Source of the DNA: Kitasatospora sp. MMS16-BH015 | GTDB taxonomy: Bacteria > Actinomycetota > Actinomycetes > Streptomycetales > Streptomycetaceae | Reading direction: 5' to 3' | Assembly: GCF_002943525.1 (NCBI RefSeq) | Contig: NZ_CP025394.1 | Span: 5,518,001-5,582,000, forward strand | DNA length: 64,000 bases | Part shown: positions 32,473 through 41,212 of the stretch, piece by piece | Layout of the letters: each line of letters begins with the position of its first letter | How positions within the stretch are numbered: position 1 is the first letter of the stretch | Program-made: the position numbers and the translations under genes | The notes under the pieces: model-generated | Told to the model about the DNA's origin: nothing | The model's database searches: none | The model's input: the letters and a program-made list of their open reading frames with translations, nothing else

Positions 32473-35208
32473 TCAGCTGACGTAGCCCTGGATGTCGATC
32501 ACCACGTCGGTGCGGCCGCGGAAGTTGTAGACCTCGATCGAGCCGTCGGCCGAGAGCGGCACCATGGCCAGGTTGGGCACGGTCTGTCCGGCGGTGAAGT
32601 TGAGGTTCGAGGTGGTCGGGCGGGCGGCGCCCGCCGCGTAGGCGGTCAGGTAGCCCGCGGTGGTCGGGTTGGTGGCGGTCAGGTTCACCAGCACGGACTT
32701 CGCGCCCGTCGGCACCCCGGCGGAGCCGGCCACCCTGATGCTCAGCGCGCCGCCCTGGCCGAGGGTGTTGTGGGTGGCCCGGGTGTCGAGCAGCCGGGTC
32801 GGGGCGACCGGCACGTACGGGGCGCCGCCCGACTGGTACTCGCTGTAGCCCTGGACGTCGGCGATCAGGTGCACCTGGCCGTTGTGGTTGAACAGGTGCA
32901 CGGAGCCGTCGGCCTCGAGCGGCAGGGTCACCTGGTTGGCCACCGTCTGCCCGGCCGCGAAGTTCAGGTTCGAGGTGCCCGGCCGGGCGCTGATGTAGCT
33001 GCTCTCCGTCCCGCCGGTGGCGGTCAGGTTGAGCGTCACCGAGGTGGCGTTTGCCGGCACGCCCGCCTTGGCCACCTTGACGGCCAGCGTCTCGTCGGCG
33101 CCCAACCTGGTCAGCGGGGGGCCGAACACCGTGGTGCGGCTGTCGCCGAGCCCGGTGCGGGTGTCGAGGACGCGGGTCGGCTCGACGCGGAACAGCTCGG
33201 CCGCCTGCCGCTCGGTCGTGTAGTAGCCGTTCAGGTCGGCGATCAGCTGGGTGGTGCCGCTGTGGTTGTAGAGGGTGATGGTGCCGTCGGGGCCGACGGG
33301 GACGACGGCGGCGTTGGCCACGGTCTGCCCGGCGGTGAAGTTGAGGCTGGAGACGGTCGGCCGGGTGCCACCACTCGGGTAGGCGGAGACGTAGCCGGCG
33401 GCGGTCGGCTGGGTGGCCGTCAGGTTGAGCTGCACGGCGGTGGGGAAGCCCTGGACGCCGGGGGCGTGGGAGACGTCGATTTTCACGCTCTGGCCGGGGC
33501 CGACCGCGCGGCTGGTCCGGGTGTCGAGCAGCCGGGTCGGCTTGGTCGCCACGTACTCGGCGCCGACGGTGATCTGCTGGGAGGAGGAGCCGGAGCTGCC
33601 GTGGTCGTCGGTGGCGGTCAGCGTGATCCGGTACGCGCCCGGCTTGGCGTAGGTGTGTTCGAGTTCGGTGGTCGCGGGGGTGCCGTCGCCGTAGTCGTAG
33701 GACGCGCCGACGATCGGCCGACTGTGCTGGGCGGTATATGCGGTGCGCACCCGCAGCGGCAGGCCGTCGACGGCTCGGCCTTGGGGGTCGGTCCGCCAGA
33801 CCTGGAGCTGGGGGACGACCGGGGCGTCCTTGACGCTGATGGCGACGGTGTCGGTGGCGCTCGCGCCGAGGGCGTCGGTCACCGTGACGGACCCGTAGTA
33901 GAGGCCGGGCTTGGCGTAGGTGTGCTTTGCCCGAGGAAGGCCAGGGTAGGTGACGGGGGCGCTGCCGTCGCCGAAGTCCAGGGTGGTCCGGGCCATGGTC
34001 GACCAGGCGGAGCCCCCCGTGACGGTCATCGTCACCTCGTAGGGGTTGTCCCCGTCGAACATCTGCTGCGGCGAGGCTGACCCCCACACGCTGTCGGTCC
34101 GCTCCTTCGCGCCGCGGTCGTAGTAGCCCTTGCCCGTACCGGTGTCGGGGACCAGCGGGTCGTCGACCCGGGGGTTGCCGTCGATGTCGGTGTCCAACTC
34201 GCCGGGGGCGTTCTGGTCAGCCGAGTCGACCATCTCGCTTCCGGTCCTGTCGGAGTGGTCGATCAGGTCGTGCGCGCCCTGGCCGGTTGCGGCGTGGAAG
34301 GCTGCGGGGTCGGCATGGCTCTCCCCGGCCCACTCGTAGGACGGCTGGGGCGACGAGGGGACCACGTTGTAGTCGGCCGTGGTGCCGGAGGCCGAGGCGG
34401 CCGAGACAGAGATCTCGCCGATCATGGTGTTCCCGGGCGGGCAGGTCAGCGGGCCGTACGGGCCGATGATGACGTTGTTCTCGATGGAGGCGCCGGAGGA
34501 GGCTCCGGCGAGGACGATGCCGGTGGCGCACTCGGTGCTCAGGGAGTTGCCGGTGACGATCGTGCCCGGGGCGTCGGTCACCCGGATGCCGTTGCCGGCC
34601 GACAGGTAGGCGAGGTTGGTCGTGATCACGGCGTGGGTGACCCCCGGGTCGACGACGATGCCGTCGCCCGTCCACGTCACGGTGTTCCGGCTCACCGTCA
34701 CGTCGCTGCTGTGCCCGGTGACGCGGATGCCGGTGGTCGGCGAGCGGTGGGGCAGGGCCTGATCGTGGTCCAGGACGACGTGGCTGGAGTCGGAGACCAG
34801 GAAGTCGGTCCCCGCGCTCTGCGCGTCCAACCCGCGCACCACCACGTCGTGCACACCCTCCAGGGACACCCCGTCGGTCGTGGGCCGGTAGGGGGTGGCC
34901 AGCCTGGTCGAGCCGATGAAAGTGATGGGCGCCCCGGGCGCCCCGGAGCGGGTGATGTGCACCTCCTCCCCGTACTCGCCCGCGCTGATGTGCACTGTCT
35001 GCCCGGGCTTCGCGGTCGAGGCGGCGGCCGAGATGGTGCAGTAGGGCGTGGTCTCGCTGCCCGCGTCAGGGGAGGTGTCGGTGCAGGACTTGGCGCCCTT
35101 GTCGACGTACCGGTCGAGGCTGGCGGCGTGGGCGGCGCCGGTCAGCGGGAGACCGGCCGTGGCAGAGAGGACGAGGGCCGCGACGGCGGCGGTGCGGTGG
35201 CGACGCAA
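32473..35208 (-). CDS. Secreted beta-helix/PKD protein, paralogue 2
   Basis: 911-aa homologue of the neighbouring genes; starts TTG at 35208 with GGGGG upstream (MRRHRTAAVAALVLSATAGLPLTGAAHA signal peptide). Then YVDKGAKSCTDTSPDAGSETTPYC, a beta-helix region (VVLDHDQAL, ITTNLAYLSAGNGIRV, IENNVIIGPYG), a linker GYYDRGAKERTD, two PKD-type domains (LDFGDGSAPV, YDYGDGTPATTELEHTYAKPGAYRITLTATDDHG), and three VNLTAT/LYNHSG modules. Unlike paralogue 1, the PKD pair is separated by a longer stretch. The frame is open for more than 1800 further codons upstream on this strand, but that is an artefact of GC bias. Extracellular function is unknown. Confidence 0.85.
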   Translation of the reverse strand: MRRHRTAAVAALVLSATAGLPLTGAAHAASLDRYVDKGAKSCTDTSPDAGSETTPYCTISAAASTAKPGQTVHISAGEYGEEVHITRSGAPGAPITFIGSTRLATPYRPTTDGVSLEGVHDVVVRGLDAQSAGTDFLVSDSSHVVLDHDQALPHRSPTTGIRVTGHSSDVTVSRNTVTWTGDGIVVDPGVTHAVITTNLAYLSAGNGIRVTDAPGTIVTGNSLSTECATGIVLAGASSGASIENNVIIGPYGPLTCPPGNTMIGEISVSAASASGTTADYNVVPSSPQPSYEWAGESHADPAAFHAATGQGAHDLIDHSDRTGSEMVDSADQNAPGELDTDIDGNPRVDDPLVPDTGTGKGYYDRGAKERTDSVWGSASPQQMFDGDNPYEVTMTVTGGSAWSTMARTTLDFGDGSAPVTYPGLPRAKHTYAKPGLYYGSVTVTDALGASATDTVAISVKDAPVVPQLQVWRTDPQGRAVDGLPLRVRTAYTAQHSRPIVGASYDYGDGTPATTELEHTYAKPGAYRITLTATDDHGSSGSSSQQITVGAEYVATKPTRLLDTRTSRAVGPGQSVKIDVSHAPGVQGFPTAVQLNLTATQPTAAGYVSAYPSGGTRPTVSSLNFTAGQTVANAAVVPVGPDGTITLYNHSGTTQLIADLNGYYTTERQAAELFRVEPTRVLDTRTGLGDSRTTVFGPPLTRLGADETLAVKVAKAGVPANATSVTLNLTATGGTESSYISARPGTSNLNFAAGQTVANQVTLPLEADGSVHLFNHNGQVHLIADVQGYSEYQSGGAPYVPVAPTRLLDTRATHNTLGQGGALSIRVAGSAGVPTGAKSVLVNLTATNPTTAGYLTAYAAGAARPTTSNLNFTAGQTVPNLAMVPLSADGSIEVYNFRGRTDVVIDIQGYVS

Positions 35209-35285
35209 GGTGGTTCCCCCGGAGGTGAGCTGCAGCACGGCAGATGCGGACGTGCCGGGAGGGATGACCGGCAAGAACGGCGAAA

Positions 35286-35294
35286 GGTTGTACG
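35286..35294 (-). promoter_or_regulatory. CGTACAACC box upstream of beta-helix paralogue 2
   Basis: Minus-strand CGTACAACC, 78 nt before the TTG start, followed by TTTCGCCG. Compare the boxes at 32457 and 38198. Confidence 0.5.
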
Positions 35295-35327
35295 AGGACT
35301 TCGGCGATCGTTCGAGTAGGCAGGGCT

Positions 35328-35356
35328 CGGTGGGCCGACGGTGCGTCGGCCCACCG
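35328..35356 (-). terminator. Terminator after beta-helix paralogue 3
   Basis: CGGTGGGCCGAC and GTCGGCCCACCG form a 12-bp perfect stem with a 5-nt loop, starting 7 nt after the paralogue 3 stop codon. The stem core CGGTGGGCC/GGCCCACCG is shared with 32401-32431, as expected of a duplicated unit. Confidence 0.85.
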
Positions 35357-35363
35357 GGCGGGG

Positions 35364-38117
35364 TCAGTTCTCGTAGCCCTGGATGTCCACCAGCACGTCG
35401 GTGGTGCCGCTGTGGTTGTAGATCTCGATGGAGCCGTCGGCGGAGACTGGGACGAACGCGAGGTTCGGGACGGTCTGGCCGGCGGTGAAGTTCAGGATCG
35501 AGGTGTTCGGGCGGGTGGTGCCGGCCGGGTAGGCGGCGAGGAAGCCAGCGGCCGTGGTGTTGGTGGCCGTCAGGTTGACCAGGACACCGGTGGCGTCGTT
35601 CGGGACACCGGCCACGCCGCGGACCTTGAGGCGGGTGGTGCCGCCCGGGCCGAGGGTGGTGCGGGTGGTGCGGGTGTCCAGGAGGCGGGTCGGGGCGACG
35701 GTGCGCAGCGGGTCGACGCCCGAGGTGGGGGCGGCGTAGTACGCCTGGATGTCGGCGATGAGGTGGACGCTGCCGTTGTGGTTGTAGAGGGTGACGGTGC
35801 CGTCGGAGTCGATGGGCACGGTGACCTGGTTGGCGATGGTCTGGCCGGCGGCGAAGTTGAGGCTGGAGCTGGTGGGCGGGGTGCCGTCGGGGTCGGCGGT
35901 GACGTAGCCGTTCTGGGTGGGCTGGGTAGCGGTGAGGTTGAGGACGACGGCGCGGGCGGTGCCGGGGAGCAGGCCGGTGCCACGGACCTTGACCTTGACG
36001 GTGCCGTTCGCGCCCAGCGGGCTGTGGTTCACCCGAGTGTCCAGGGCGCGGGTGGGGGTGAAGGAGCCGATGAAGTTGCCGGCGCCGGCGGTGGGCAGTT
36101 GGGTGGCGTAGTAGCCCTGGATGTCGGCGACGAGGTGGACCTTGCCGGTGTGGTTGTAGAGGGTGATGGTGCCGTCGGGGCCGACGGGGACGACAGCGGC
36201 GTTGGCGACGGTCTGTCCGGTGGTGAAGTTGAGGCTGGAGACGGTGGGGCGGGTGCCGCCGGTGGGGTAGGCGGTGACGTAGCTCGGCGCGGTGGGCTGG
36301 GTGGCCGTCAGGTTGACCAGGACGGCGGTGAGTCGACCTGCTGCGGGGAGGTCGGCGACGCCGGCGACCTTGAGCTTGTAGGAGCCGTCGGGGCCGACGG
36401 GGGTGCCGGTGGTGCGGGTGTCGAGTACGCGGGTGGGCTTGGTCGGCACGAACTCCGGCGCGATGGTCACCGTCGAGGTCGCGGTGCCGGTGCGGCCCTG
36501 GGTGTCCGTCATGGTGGTGGTGACGGTGTAGGTGCCGGGCCCGGTGTAGCTGTGCACCGTCTGGGCGGTGACCGGGGTGTGGTCGCCGTAGTCGAAGGTG
36601 GTGCTCGCGATCGGCCAGGGGCTGATCGCGGCGGTGGCGACGGCGTGCACCGAGAGCAGGTCGGCGTCCTGGACGACGGACAGCAGGGCCGTGATCGGTG
36701 CCGGGCCCTTGATCTCGACCGGCAGGGTACGGGTGGTGCTCTGGCCGAGGCTGTCGGTCGAGACGGCCTTGACCTGGTAGCTGCCGGTCTTGGGGAAGGT
36801 GTGGGTGAGCGGCGAGGCCGCCGCGTCCACCACCGGAGTGCCGTCGCCGAAGTCGATCGAGGTCGTGGTGCCGGTGGCCCAGGGCGAGGTGGCCTTGAAG
36901 TCGACGGTGGCGTCCAGCGGGTGGGCGGTGCTCGGCTGCGGGGTGACGGTGATGCTCAGGACGACGGGCGGTCGCTGGAACTCGAAGGCACCCCGGTCGT
37001 GGTACCCGCCCCCGGAGTTCGGCACCAGCGGGTCGTCGACCCGGGGCAGGCCGAACACGTCGGTGGCCTGCTCCTCGAGGGCGGCCGGATCGGCCGAGTC
37101 GATCAGCACCGAGCCCTCCTGACTGCCGTCCAGGGTGCCGTACGGCCCGGTGAGGTCGTGGGTGCCCTGACCGCTCGCCTGCCGGAACGCCGCGAGGTCC
37201 TCGTAGGGCTGCCCGCCCCAGTCGTACTTGTGCTCGGCCTCGGTGCTGATCACGTTGTAGTCGGCCTTGGCGCCCTCGAGCGAGTCGGCCGACACCGAGA
37301 GGCGGGCCGGCGCGCCGCCGGGGAGGGCGGATTCGAGGAAGACGTTGTTCTCGACCTTCGTGCCGGTCGCGCCGTGGCTCAGGGCCAGGCCGATCCCGGC
37401 GGTGTCCCGGACGGTGTTGCCGGTGATCACGGTGCCGGTGGCGCCGGAGACGGCCAGGCCCTGCCCGGCGCTGCTCTCGACGTCGTCGGCGGCGAGCACC
37501 GTCCCGGTCGCGCCGCCGTCGACCAGGATCGCCTGCTGCTCGGCGCCACCGATCTGACTGTGCGTCACCCGCACGCCCGAGCTCGCTCCGGTGACGTGCA
37601 CGCTCGGGTAGGTGGTGCCCTTCTGGTCGCCCCCGCCCGAGCTGTACACCGTGACGTCGTCCAGGGTCACGTCGGTGGAGCCGGTCACCAGGACGGCGTC
37701 CTGCGTGCCCCGGGTCACGAGGTGCTTGATCGCCACGTCGTGCACGCCGTCCACCAGGAAGCCGTGGGTGCCGCCGAACTCGCCGACCGAGGCGTAGGGC
37801 TTCACGTAGTCCGGCCGCTGGTCCGGGCCCTCGAAGGTGATCGGGGCGCCGGGCTTCCCGGAGCGGGTCAGGTGGACGTCGCCGGGGTAGTAGCCCTGGG
37901 CGATGTGCACGGTCTGCCCGGCCTGGGCCGCCGCCGCGGCGGCCGGGAGGGTGCAGTACGGGGTGGCCTGGCTGCCCGCGCCGGTGTCGGTGCAGGCCTC
38001 GGCGTTCTTGTCCACGTACAGGTCGAGGGTGTCGGCGTGGGCGACACCGGCCAGTGGGAGGCCGGCGGTGATCGACAGGACGAGGGCCGCGAGGGCGGCG
38101 GTGCGGTGGCGACGCAT
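35364..38117 (-). CDS. Secreted beta-helix/PKD protein, paralogue 3
   Basis: 917-aa homologue, ATG at 38117 (MRRHRTAALAALVLSITAGLPLAGVAHA signal) after GGGGACAACC. The beta-helix region is seen in YVDKNAEACTDTGAGSQATPYC, IKHLVTRGTQDAVLV, VRVTHSQIGGAEQQAILVDGG and VENNVFLESALPGG. Two PKD-like domains (SIDFGDGTPVVD, FDYGDHTPVTAQTVHSYTGPGTYTVTTTMTDTQG) and three C-terminal modules (RVLDTRTTG, RALDTRVNH, RLLDTRTTR) follow. The divergent partner is the second SpoIIE phosphatase, 250 bp away. Together the three genes look like a duplicated family; copy 1 lies farthest from it and has lost most of the intergenic spacing. Confidence 0.87.
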   Translation of the reverse strand: MRRHRTAALAALVLSITAGLPLAGVAHADTLDLYVDKNAEACTDTGAGSQATPYCTLPAAAAAAQAGQTVHIAQGYYPGDVHLTRSGKPGAPITFEGPDQRPDYVKPYASVGEFGGTHGFLVDGVHDVAIKHLVTRGTQDAVLVTGSTDVTLDDVTVYSSGGGDQKGTTYPSVHVTGASSGVRVTHSQIGGAEQQAILVDGGATGTVLAADDVESSAGQGLAVSGATGTVITGNTVRDTAGIGLALSHGATGTKVENNVFLESALPGGAPARLSVSADSLEGAKADYNVISTEAEHKYDWGGQPYEDLAAFRQASGQGTHDLTGPYGTLDGSQEGSVLIDSADPAALEEQATDVFGLPRVDDPLVPNSGGGYHDRGAFEFQRPPVVLSITVTPQPSTAHPLDATVDFKATSPWATGTTTSIDFGDGTPVVDAAASPLTHTFPKTGSYQVKAVSTDSLGQSTTRTLPVEIKGPAPITALLSVVQDADLLSVHAVATAAISPWPIASTTFDYGDHTPVTAQTVHSYTGPGTYTVTTTMTDTQGRTGTATSTVTIAPEFVPTKPTRVLDTRTTGTPVGPDGSYKLKVAGVADLPAAGRLTAVLVNLTATQPTAPSYVTAYPTGGTRPTVSSLNFTTGQTVANAAVVPVGPDGTITLYNHTGKVHLVADIQGYYATQLPTAGAGNFIGSFTPTRALDTRVNHSPLGANGTVKVKVRGTGLLPGTARAVVLNLTATQPTQNGYVTADPDGTPPTSSSLNFAAGQTIANQVTVPIDSDGTVTLYNHNGSVHLIADIQAYYAAPTSGVDPLRTVAPTRLLDTRTTRTTLGPGGTTRLKVRGVAGVPNDATGVLVNLTATNTTAAGFLAAYPAGTTRPNTSILNFTAGQTVPNLAFVPVSADGSIEIYNHSGTTDVLVDIQGYEN

Positions 38118-38197
38118 GGTTGTCCCCTGGAGAAGTGACCGGTGGTAGCGCCGGTACGGGCGGTACCGAAGGGGCAAGACTGCCGAGGGGACCGGAA

Positions 38198-38206
38198 GGT
38201 TGTACG
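38198..38206 (-). promoter_or_regulatory. CGTACAACC box upstream of beta-helix paralogue 3
   Basis: Minus-strand TTCGTACAACCTTCCGG, 81 nt before the ATG start. With the boxes at 32457 and 35286 it forms a three-copy set at similar distance from start codons. Confidence 0.5.
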
Positions 38207-38367
38207 AAATTCTCGCGGAGATTCGGCGAGGGCGGGCCGGGTAAGGGCCTGAGCGGCGAGAGCCTGATTCGATGTTGTGATGTAACGGACGTGTGCGCCC
38301 GCACTCCGATGATGAATACTCGGTCTTCTCGACATCCGGATGGGCGCGGGTTGGAGGGGTCGGTCCG

Positions 38368-40944
38368 TTGAACAGCATCCCGGCGTGGAGCGCGCCGAGT
38401 GGCAGCGACCATGCCGCCGTACCCGGACAGGCCGTGCCCGGGCACCCGGCGCCGCACCGCGAGGCACCCCTGGTGCCCGGCCAGGCCGGGCCGGAGCTGC
38501 CCGGGGGCTGGGGGTACGGCCAGCCCGGGTCGATCTACGACTACATCCGGGTCGCCACCTTCGCGATCGGCCCGGACGGGCTGATCAGCCAGTGGAGCAG
38601 CCGGGCCGCTGAGTTCTTCGGGGTGCCCGCCGCCGAGGCGGTCGGGGCCGACCCGGTCACCGCGTTCGTGCCGCGCGAGCTCTGGCAGCGCGGCCGGGCC
38701 CGGCTGGAGCGGATCCTGGCCGGCGAGGAGTGGATCGGCACCGCCCCCTACCGGGACGCGGCCGGGGCCGAGAGCCTGGCCGAGCTGTACGTGATGCCGG
38801 ACTGCGCGAGCGGCGGCACCGCCGGCGCGACCTGCCTGGCCGTGGACCTCGGCCGGCTGCGCCGGATCGAGACCGACCTGGCCGCCTCCGAGGCCGTCTT
38901 CGGGCAGACCCCGACCGGCTTCTTCCTCTTCGGCCTCGACCTGCGCCTGCAGCGGGTGAACGACGCCTTCGCCGCCGGGCTGGGCCTGCCCCGGGCCGAG
39001 TTCGAGGGCCTCACCGCGTACGACCTCTTCCTGCCCGGCGAGGCCGAGCGGCTCACCCTGGCCATGCGCAAGGTGCTGACCGACGGCGATCCGGTGCTCG
39101 ACCTGCGCTTCACCGCCGCCGCCCCGCGCCCCACCGCCCCCCGGGCCACCGGCCGCACCGAGGGCGTGCGCCGCTGGGCGATCTCGCTCTACCGGCTGAA
39201 CAGCTCCGCCGGGCACCCGATGGGCGTGGCCGGCCAGGTGCTGGACGTGACGAGCCGTCACGTCGCCGAGCGGGAGGCGGCCGGCGTGCGGCGCAGCCTC
39301 GCGCTGCTCAACGAGGCCAGCAGCCACATCGGCTCCACCCTCGACCTGGAGACCACCGCCAAGGAGCTGCTGGACGTGATCGTCCCGCAGTTCTGCGACC
39401 TGGCCAGCGTCGATCTCTACACCGCGCTGCTCAGCGGCGACTCCGGCCCGATCTCCACCGGCCCCGGCCAGGCCGACGGCTGCGGGGAGCTGCGCCGGGT
39501 GGCCGTCTCCAGCGTGGTCGGTGGCGCCTCCAGCGTGCTCGGCGCCGAGGGCACGGTCACGGTGGCCGAGGCGGGCGGCACGCTCTGTTACCCGCGCCGC
39601 TCCCCGCACGCCCGCGCGCTGCGCACCGGCCGCAGCGTGGTGCCCCAGCCCGGCCCGGACCCGCTGCTGCGCTCCACCCTGGTGGTGCCGCTGGTCGCCC
39701 GCGACCAGGTGCTCGGCCTGGTCCAGCTGGCCCGCGCGATCGGCAGCGAGCCCTTCGACGCCCGGGACGTGGCCATCGCCGAGGAGCTGGTCGCCCGGGC
39801 CGCCGTCTGCGTGGACAACGCCCGGCTCTACCGGCGCGAGCACGAGCGCGCGCTGATCCTGCAGCGCAGCCTGCTGCCCCCGGGCAACCCGGCCGCCACC
39901 GGCCTGGAGATCGCCCGCCGCTACCTGCCCAGCAACAACAACACCGAGGTCGGCGGCGACTGGTTCGACGTCATCCCGCTGCCCGGCAGCCGCACCGCGC
40001 TGGTGATCGGCGACGTGATGGGCCGCGGCCTGCGGGCCGCCGTCGCGATGGGCCAGCTGCGCACCGCGGTGCGCACCCTGGCCATGCTCGACCTCGACCC
40101 GGCCGAGGTGCTCACCGCCTTGGACGAGATCGCCCGCGGCCTCGGCGGCGACACCTCCTCGCCCGGCGAGGACCCGGAGCTCTACCTCGCCACCTGCGTC
40201 TACGCCGTCTACGACGCCGTCACCCAGCGCTGCGTCTTCGCCAACGCCGGCCACCTGCCGCCCGTGCTGCTCGCCTCGGGCGAGCCGGCCCGGATGCTGG
40301 ACGTGCCGCCCGGCCTGCCGCTCGGCGTGGGCGGCGAGCCCTTCGAGGAGGTCGAGGTGCCCCTCCCGGACGGCGCCGTGCTCGGCCTCTACACCGACGG
40401 CCTGGTGGAATCCCGCAAGCACCAGCTGGACGAGGGCCTGCGGGCCTTCCGCACCGCCCTGAACGGCGGCTCCCGGCAGATCGAGCTGCTCTGCGACGAG
40501 GTGCTCGACGAACTCATCCCGCACCACGGCGAGGACGACATCGCCCTCCTGATGGCCAAGGTCCAGGCCCTGCCCGAGGACGCGGTGGGGGACTGGCGGC
40601 TCCCCTCCGAGCCGGCCTCGGTCGGCAAGGCCCGCGAGCTCGCCTGTGGCTGGCTCCTGGTCCGCGGCATGGAGGACCTGGTCGACACCACCGAACTCCT
40701 GGTCAGCGAGCTGGTCACCAACGCCCTCAAGCACGGCCGCGGCGAGATCCGGCTGCGCCTGCTGCGCGACCGCACCATGGTCTGCGAGGTCTGGGACGAC
40801 GGCTACGCCCAGCCCCGCCAGCGCCGCGCCCAGGAGACCGACGAGGGCGGCCGCGGCCTCCAGCTGGTCAGCCTGCTCGCCGAACGCTGGGGCAGCCGCC
40901 GGACGCCCTCCGGCAAGATCGTCTGGTTCGAACTGACAAGGTAA
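38368..40944 (+). CDS. Second PAS-PAS-GAF-SpoIIE phosphatase with HATPase domain
   Basis: 858-aa sensory phosphatase, same layout as the gene at 26867: PAS1 (about 59), PAS2 (about 173), GAF (about 314-480), SpoIIE PP2C-like domain (about 511-710; VGGDWFDV at 527, VIGDVMGRG, TDGLVE, GEDDIALL), HATPase/RsbW-like domain (about 740-858; ELVTNALKHG, DEGGRGLQLV). I choose the TTG at 38368 because GGAGGGG ends 8 nt before it and the family N-terminus fits; an in-frame upstream start at 38293 lacks a site. It is divergent from beta-helix paralogue 3 and 250 bp away. It likely acts on anti-sigma-antagonist proteins; its signal, sensed by PAS/GAF, is unknown. Confidence 0.92.
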   Translation: MNSIPAWSAPSGSDHAAVPGQAVPGHPAPHREAPLVPGQAGPELPGGWGYGQPGSIYDYIRVATFAIGPDGLISQWSSRAAEFFGVPAAEAVGADPVTAFVPRELWQRGRARLERILAGEEWIGTAPYRDAAGAESLAELYVMPDCASGGTAGATCLAVDLGRLRRIETDLAASEAVFGQTPTGFFLFGLDLRLQRVNDAFAAGLGLPRAEFEGLTAYDLFLPGEAERLTLAMRKVLTDGDPVLDLRFTAAAPRPTAPRATGRTEGVRRWAISLYRLNSSAGHPMGVAGQVLDVTSRHVAEREAAGVRRSLALLNEASSHIGSTLDLETTAKELLDVIVPQFCDLASVDLYTALLSGDSGPISTGPGQADGCGELRRVAVSSVVGGASSVLGAEGTVTVAEAGGTLCYPRRSPHARALRTGRSVVPQPGPDPLLRSTLVVPLVARDQVLGLVQLARAIGSEPFDARDVAIAEELVARAAVCVDNARLYRREHERALILQRSLLPPGNPAATGLEIARRYLPSNNNTEVGGDWFDVIPLPGSRTALVIGDVMGRGLRAAVAMGQLRTAVRTLAMLDLDPAEVLTALDEIARGLGGDTSSPGEDPELYLATCVYAVYDAVTQRCVFANAGHLPPVLLASGEPARMLDVPPGLPLGVGGEPFEEVEVPLPDGAVLGLYTDGLVESRKHQLDEGLRAFRTALNGGSRQIELLCDEVLDELIPHHGEDDIALLMAKVQALPEDAVGDWRLPSEPASVGKARELACGWLLVRGMEDLVDTTELLVSELVTNALKHGRGEIRLRLLRDRTMVCEVWDDGYAQPRQRRAQETDEGGRGLQLVSLLAERWGSRRTPSGKIVWFELTR

Positions 40945-40948
40945 AACC

Positions 40949-41110
40949 AGGGGTGCGAGGAACCGCGCGGCCAGCCAGGTACGCGCCGCACTTTTACGCA
41001 GTGACCCGGTTGCACTATCCGTTCAGGGTGCAACCGGATCCCTGCGGTAGTCGATCAGACCGTTCCTTCCGACTTCGCGCACGCAGTTGATCAAGCGGGG
41101 CCCCGCGCCC
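40949..41110. repeat. Decayed copy of the 21-bp inverted repeat
   Basis: GGGGTGCGAGGAACCGCGCG at 40950 matches the left arm of the dispersed palindrome with only transitions. A split right arm (CGCAGTT, 13-nt insert, CCCCGCGCCCCC) lies at about 41081-41110. It follows the second phosphatase gene. The other copies are intact. Confidence 0.45.
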
Positions 41111-41212
41111 CCAAACGGGTGGCCCGCTCCCGCAGAAGCCCGTGTCCTCCGTAAGCCCTGCGCATAGCCACGCTCTGATTGTCAGGTCAACTGACCTACC
41201 GTCGGAGGAGCC

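Noticed and set aside
29632..38117. CRISPR-like regular repeats
   Set aside because: The spaced similar DNA comes from repeated protein modules about 350 bp long, not short direct repeats with unique spacers.
32473..40734. A single open frame of more than 2700 codons on the minus strand
   Set aside because: Only its last third is the beta-helix paralogue 2 gene. The rest is antisense or out-of-frame to clear genes and has the composition of GC-bias shadow.
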